DNA of 64,000 bases, taken from Holophagae bacterium. GTDB lineage: Bacteria; Acidobacteriota; Holophagae; Acanthopleuribacterales; Acanthopleuribacteraceae. Positions 63,479 through 64,000 of the stretch are shown piece after piece. The notes under the pieces were generated by a model. The model made no database searches. It was not told the origin of the DNA and saw nothing but the letters and a program-made list of their open reading frames with translations. Each line of letters starts with the position of its first letter. Position 1 is the stretch's first letter. A program made the position numbers and the translations under genes. The stretch covers positions 62,001 through 126,000 of the forward strand of contig JAJCXM010000004.1 in assembly GCA_029263455.1 (NCBI GenBank), in the 5' to 3' direction.

Positions 63479-64000
63479 CCTCGCTCGTCGTTAATCATCC
63501 GTTCCAATGCGTCCAAGCCACGCGCTAGTTCGTCCATGGACGGCCCAAAACTGATGCGCACATAATGGCGTAAGCGTGAAGCGGCGCGCCGTCTCTTGCC
63601 TGGATTGACATCGAAAAATTCGCCAGGAACTGTAATCACCCCATAGCGAAGGCCGCAATTGAAGAAAGCCAGTCCATCTTGTAGTGAGTCTGGCATCGAC
63701 TGCAGCGAAGCAAACACATAAAAACTTCCTTTGGGTTGTGTGTTTTGCGGTACATCAAGGCCTATTTCAGCCAGCCGTTTTAAGAGGAAGTTACGTTTGC
63801 GCCCAAAGTGGTTTTGTATGGATTGAGCCTCCCAATTGGCATGTTCCGGTTGCAACAGCGGAATCGCCGCCAGCTGAACAGGATGAGGAGCCCCTCCGTC
63901 CAAGAACGATCCTGCGGAAGCAATCTGTTGAATAATTGACCTACTCGCCAAGGTCCACGAAAGTCGCAAGCCCGGATAACGCCAGTTTTTCGTTAAGCCG
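63475..64000 (-). CDS. PLP-dependent aminotransferase (class I/II), C-terminal part only
   Basis: The gene enters from the right edge, so only the last 174 residues or so are visible. The PLP lysine is encoded at 63988-63990 in LTKNWRYPGLRLSW, the classic class I/II aminotransferase motif with the phosphate-binding Arg downstream. The small domain follows (GSFYVFASLQSMPDS, and RRAASRLRHYVRISFGPSMD with the substrate-carboxylate Arg in HYVRISFG). The substrate is not determinable from this part. It is convergent with proA and overlaps it by four bases. Confidence 0.9.
   Translation of the reverse strand, partial: GLTKNWRYPGLRLSWTLASRSIIQQIASAGSFLDGGAPHPVQLAAIPLLQPEHANWEAQSIQNHFGRKRNFLLKRLAEIGLDVPQNTQPKGSFYVFASLQSMPDSLQDGLAFFNCGLRYGVITVPGEFFDVNPGKRRRAASRLRHYVRISFGPSMDELARGLDALERMINDERG

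Overview
The window reads as a chromosomal segment of a Gram-negative, heterotrophic bacterium of roughly balanced base composition. It encodes an RND efflux pump, LpxL-type and DUF374-type acyltransferases, a LolA-like protein and many secreted beta-propeller proteins. Secreted PQQ-like and 6-bladed propellers, a Reg_prop/LytS sensor, dockerin-like EF-hands and large secreted proteins of unknown role would fit Acidobacteriota (Holophagae/Acanthopleuribacter-like), but this placement is inference from gene style only. No rRNA, tRNA, CRISPR array, phage or intact insertion sequence was recognised.

Layout. 1-1025: the start of a LolA-like protein gene behind a TetR regulator, with related operator-like half-sites before each. 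1071-5762 (minus): a coupled set of two secreted PQQ-like propellers and a HupE/UreJ-like membrane protein. 6058-9581: a small membrane protein, a 6-bladed propeller protein and a LytS/LytTR two-component pair. 9788-16932: a dockerin-like remnant, an RND adaptor plus pump, and two coupled secreted proteins. 17231-22596: a KefB-type antiporter with two RCK modules, RidA, a tandem non-coding repeat (20920-21551), a HIT hydrolase and an acidic secreted coiled coil. 22880-25616: an AAA+ ATPase/membrane protein/TPR operon of unknown role. 25680-32531: a frameshifted propeller gene, a methyltransferase, a Reg_prop LytS kinase with its LytTR regulator, and a convergent secreted-protein gene whose upstream region carries a near-consensus LytTR direct repeat. 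32655-40208: a TetR-controlled beta-oxidation operon (thiolase, FadJ-type protein, acyl-CoA dehydrogenase fused to an SCP2 domain, CaiB/BaiF protein) and a histidine kinase. 40287: a Fic protein with an altered active-site motif.

41273-51780 is the most interesting stretch. The biotin genes bioB-bioF-bioD are followed in the same direction by an acyl carrier protein, a phytanoyl-CoA-dioxygenase-like oxygenase, a fatty-acyl-AMP ligase, two lysophospholipid-acyltransferase-like proteins and a secreted repeat protein, then bioA and a ketosynthase-like protein with a complete Cys-His-His set. No bioC or bioH is in the window. The inserted genes could supply the pimeloyl chain by an undescribed route, or make a modified lipid with biotin genes as neighbours; the sequence does not decide between these.

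51790-64000: hrpB, a periplasmic COG4798-type methyltransferase, a 473-base gap with a perfect DnaA box and two near matches, a 966-residue secreted protein, two small genes, hemN, proB-proA and the 3' part of an aminotransferase gene cut by the window edge.
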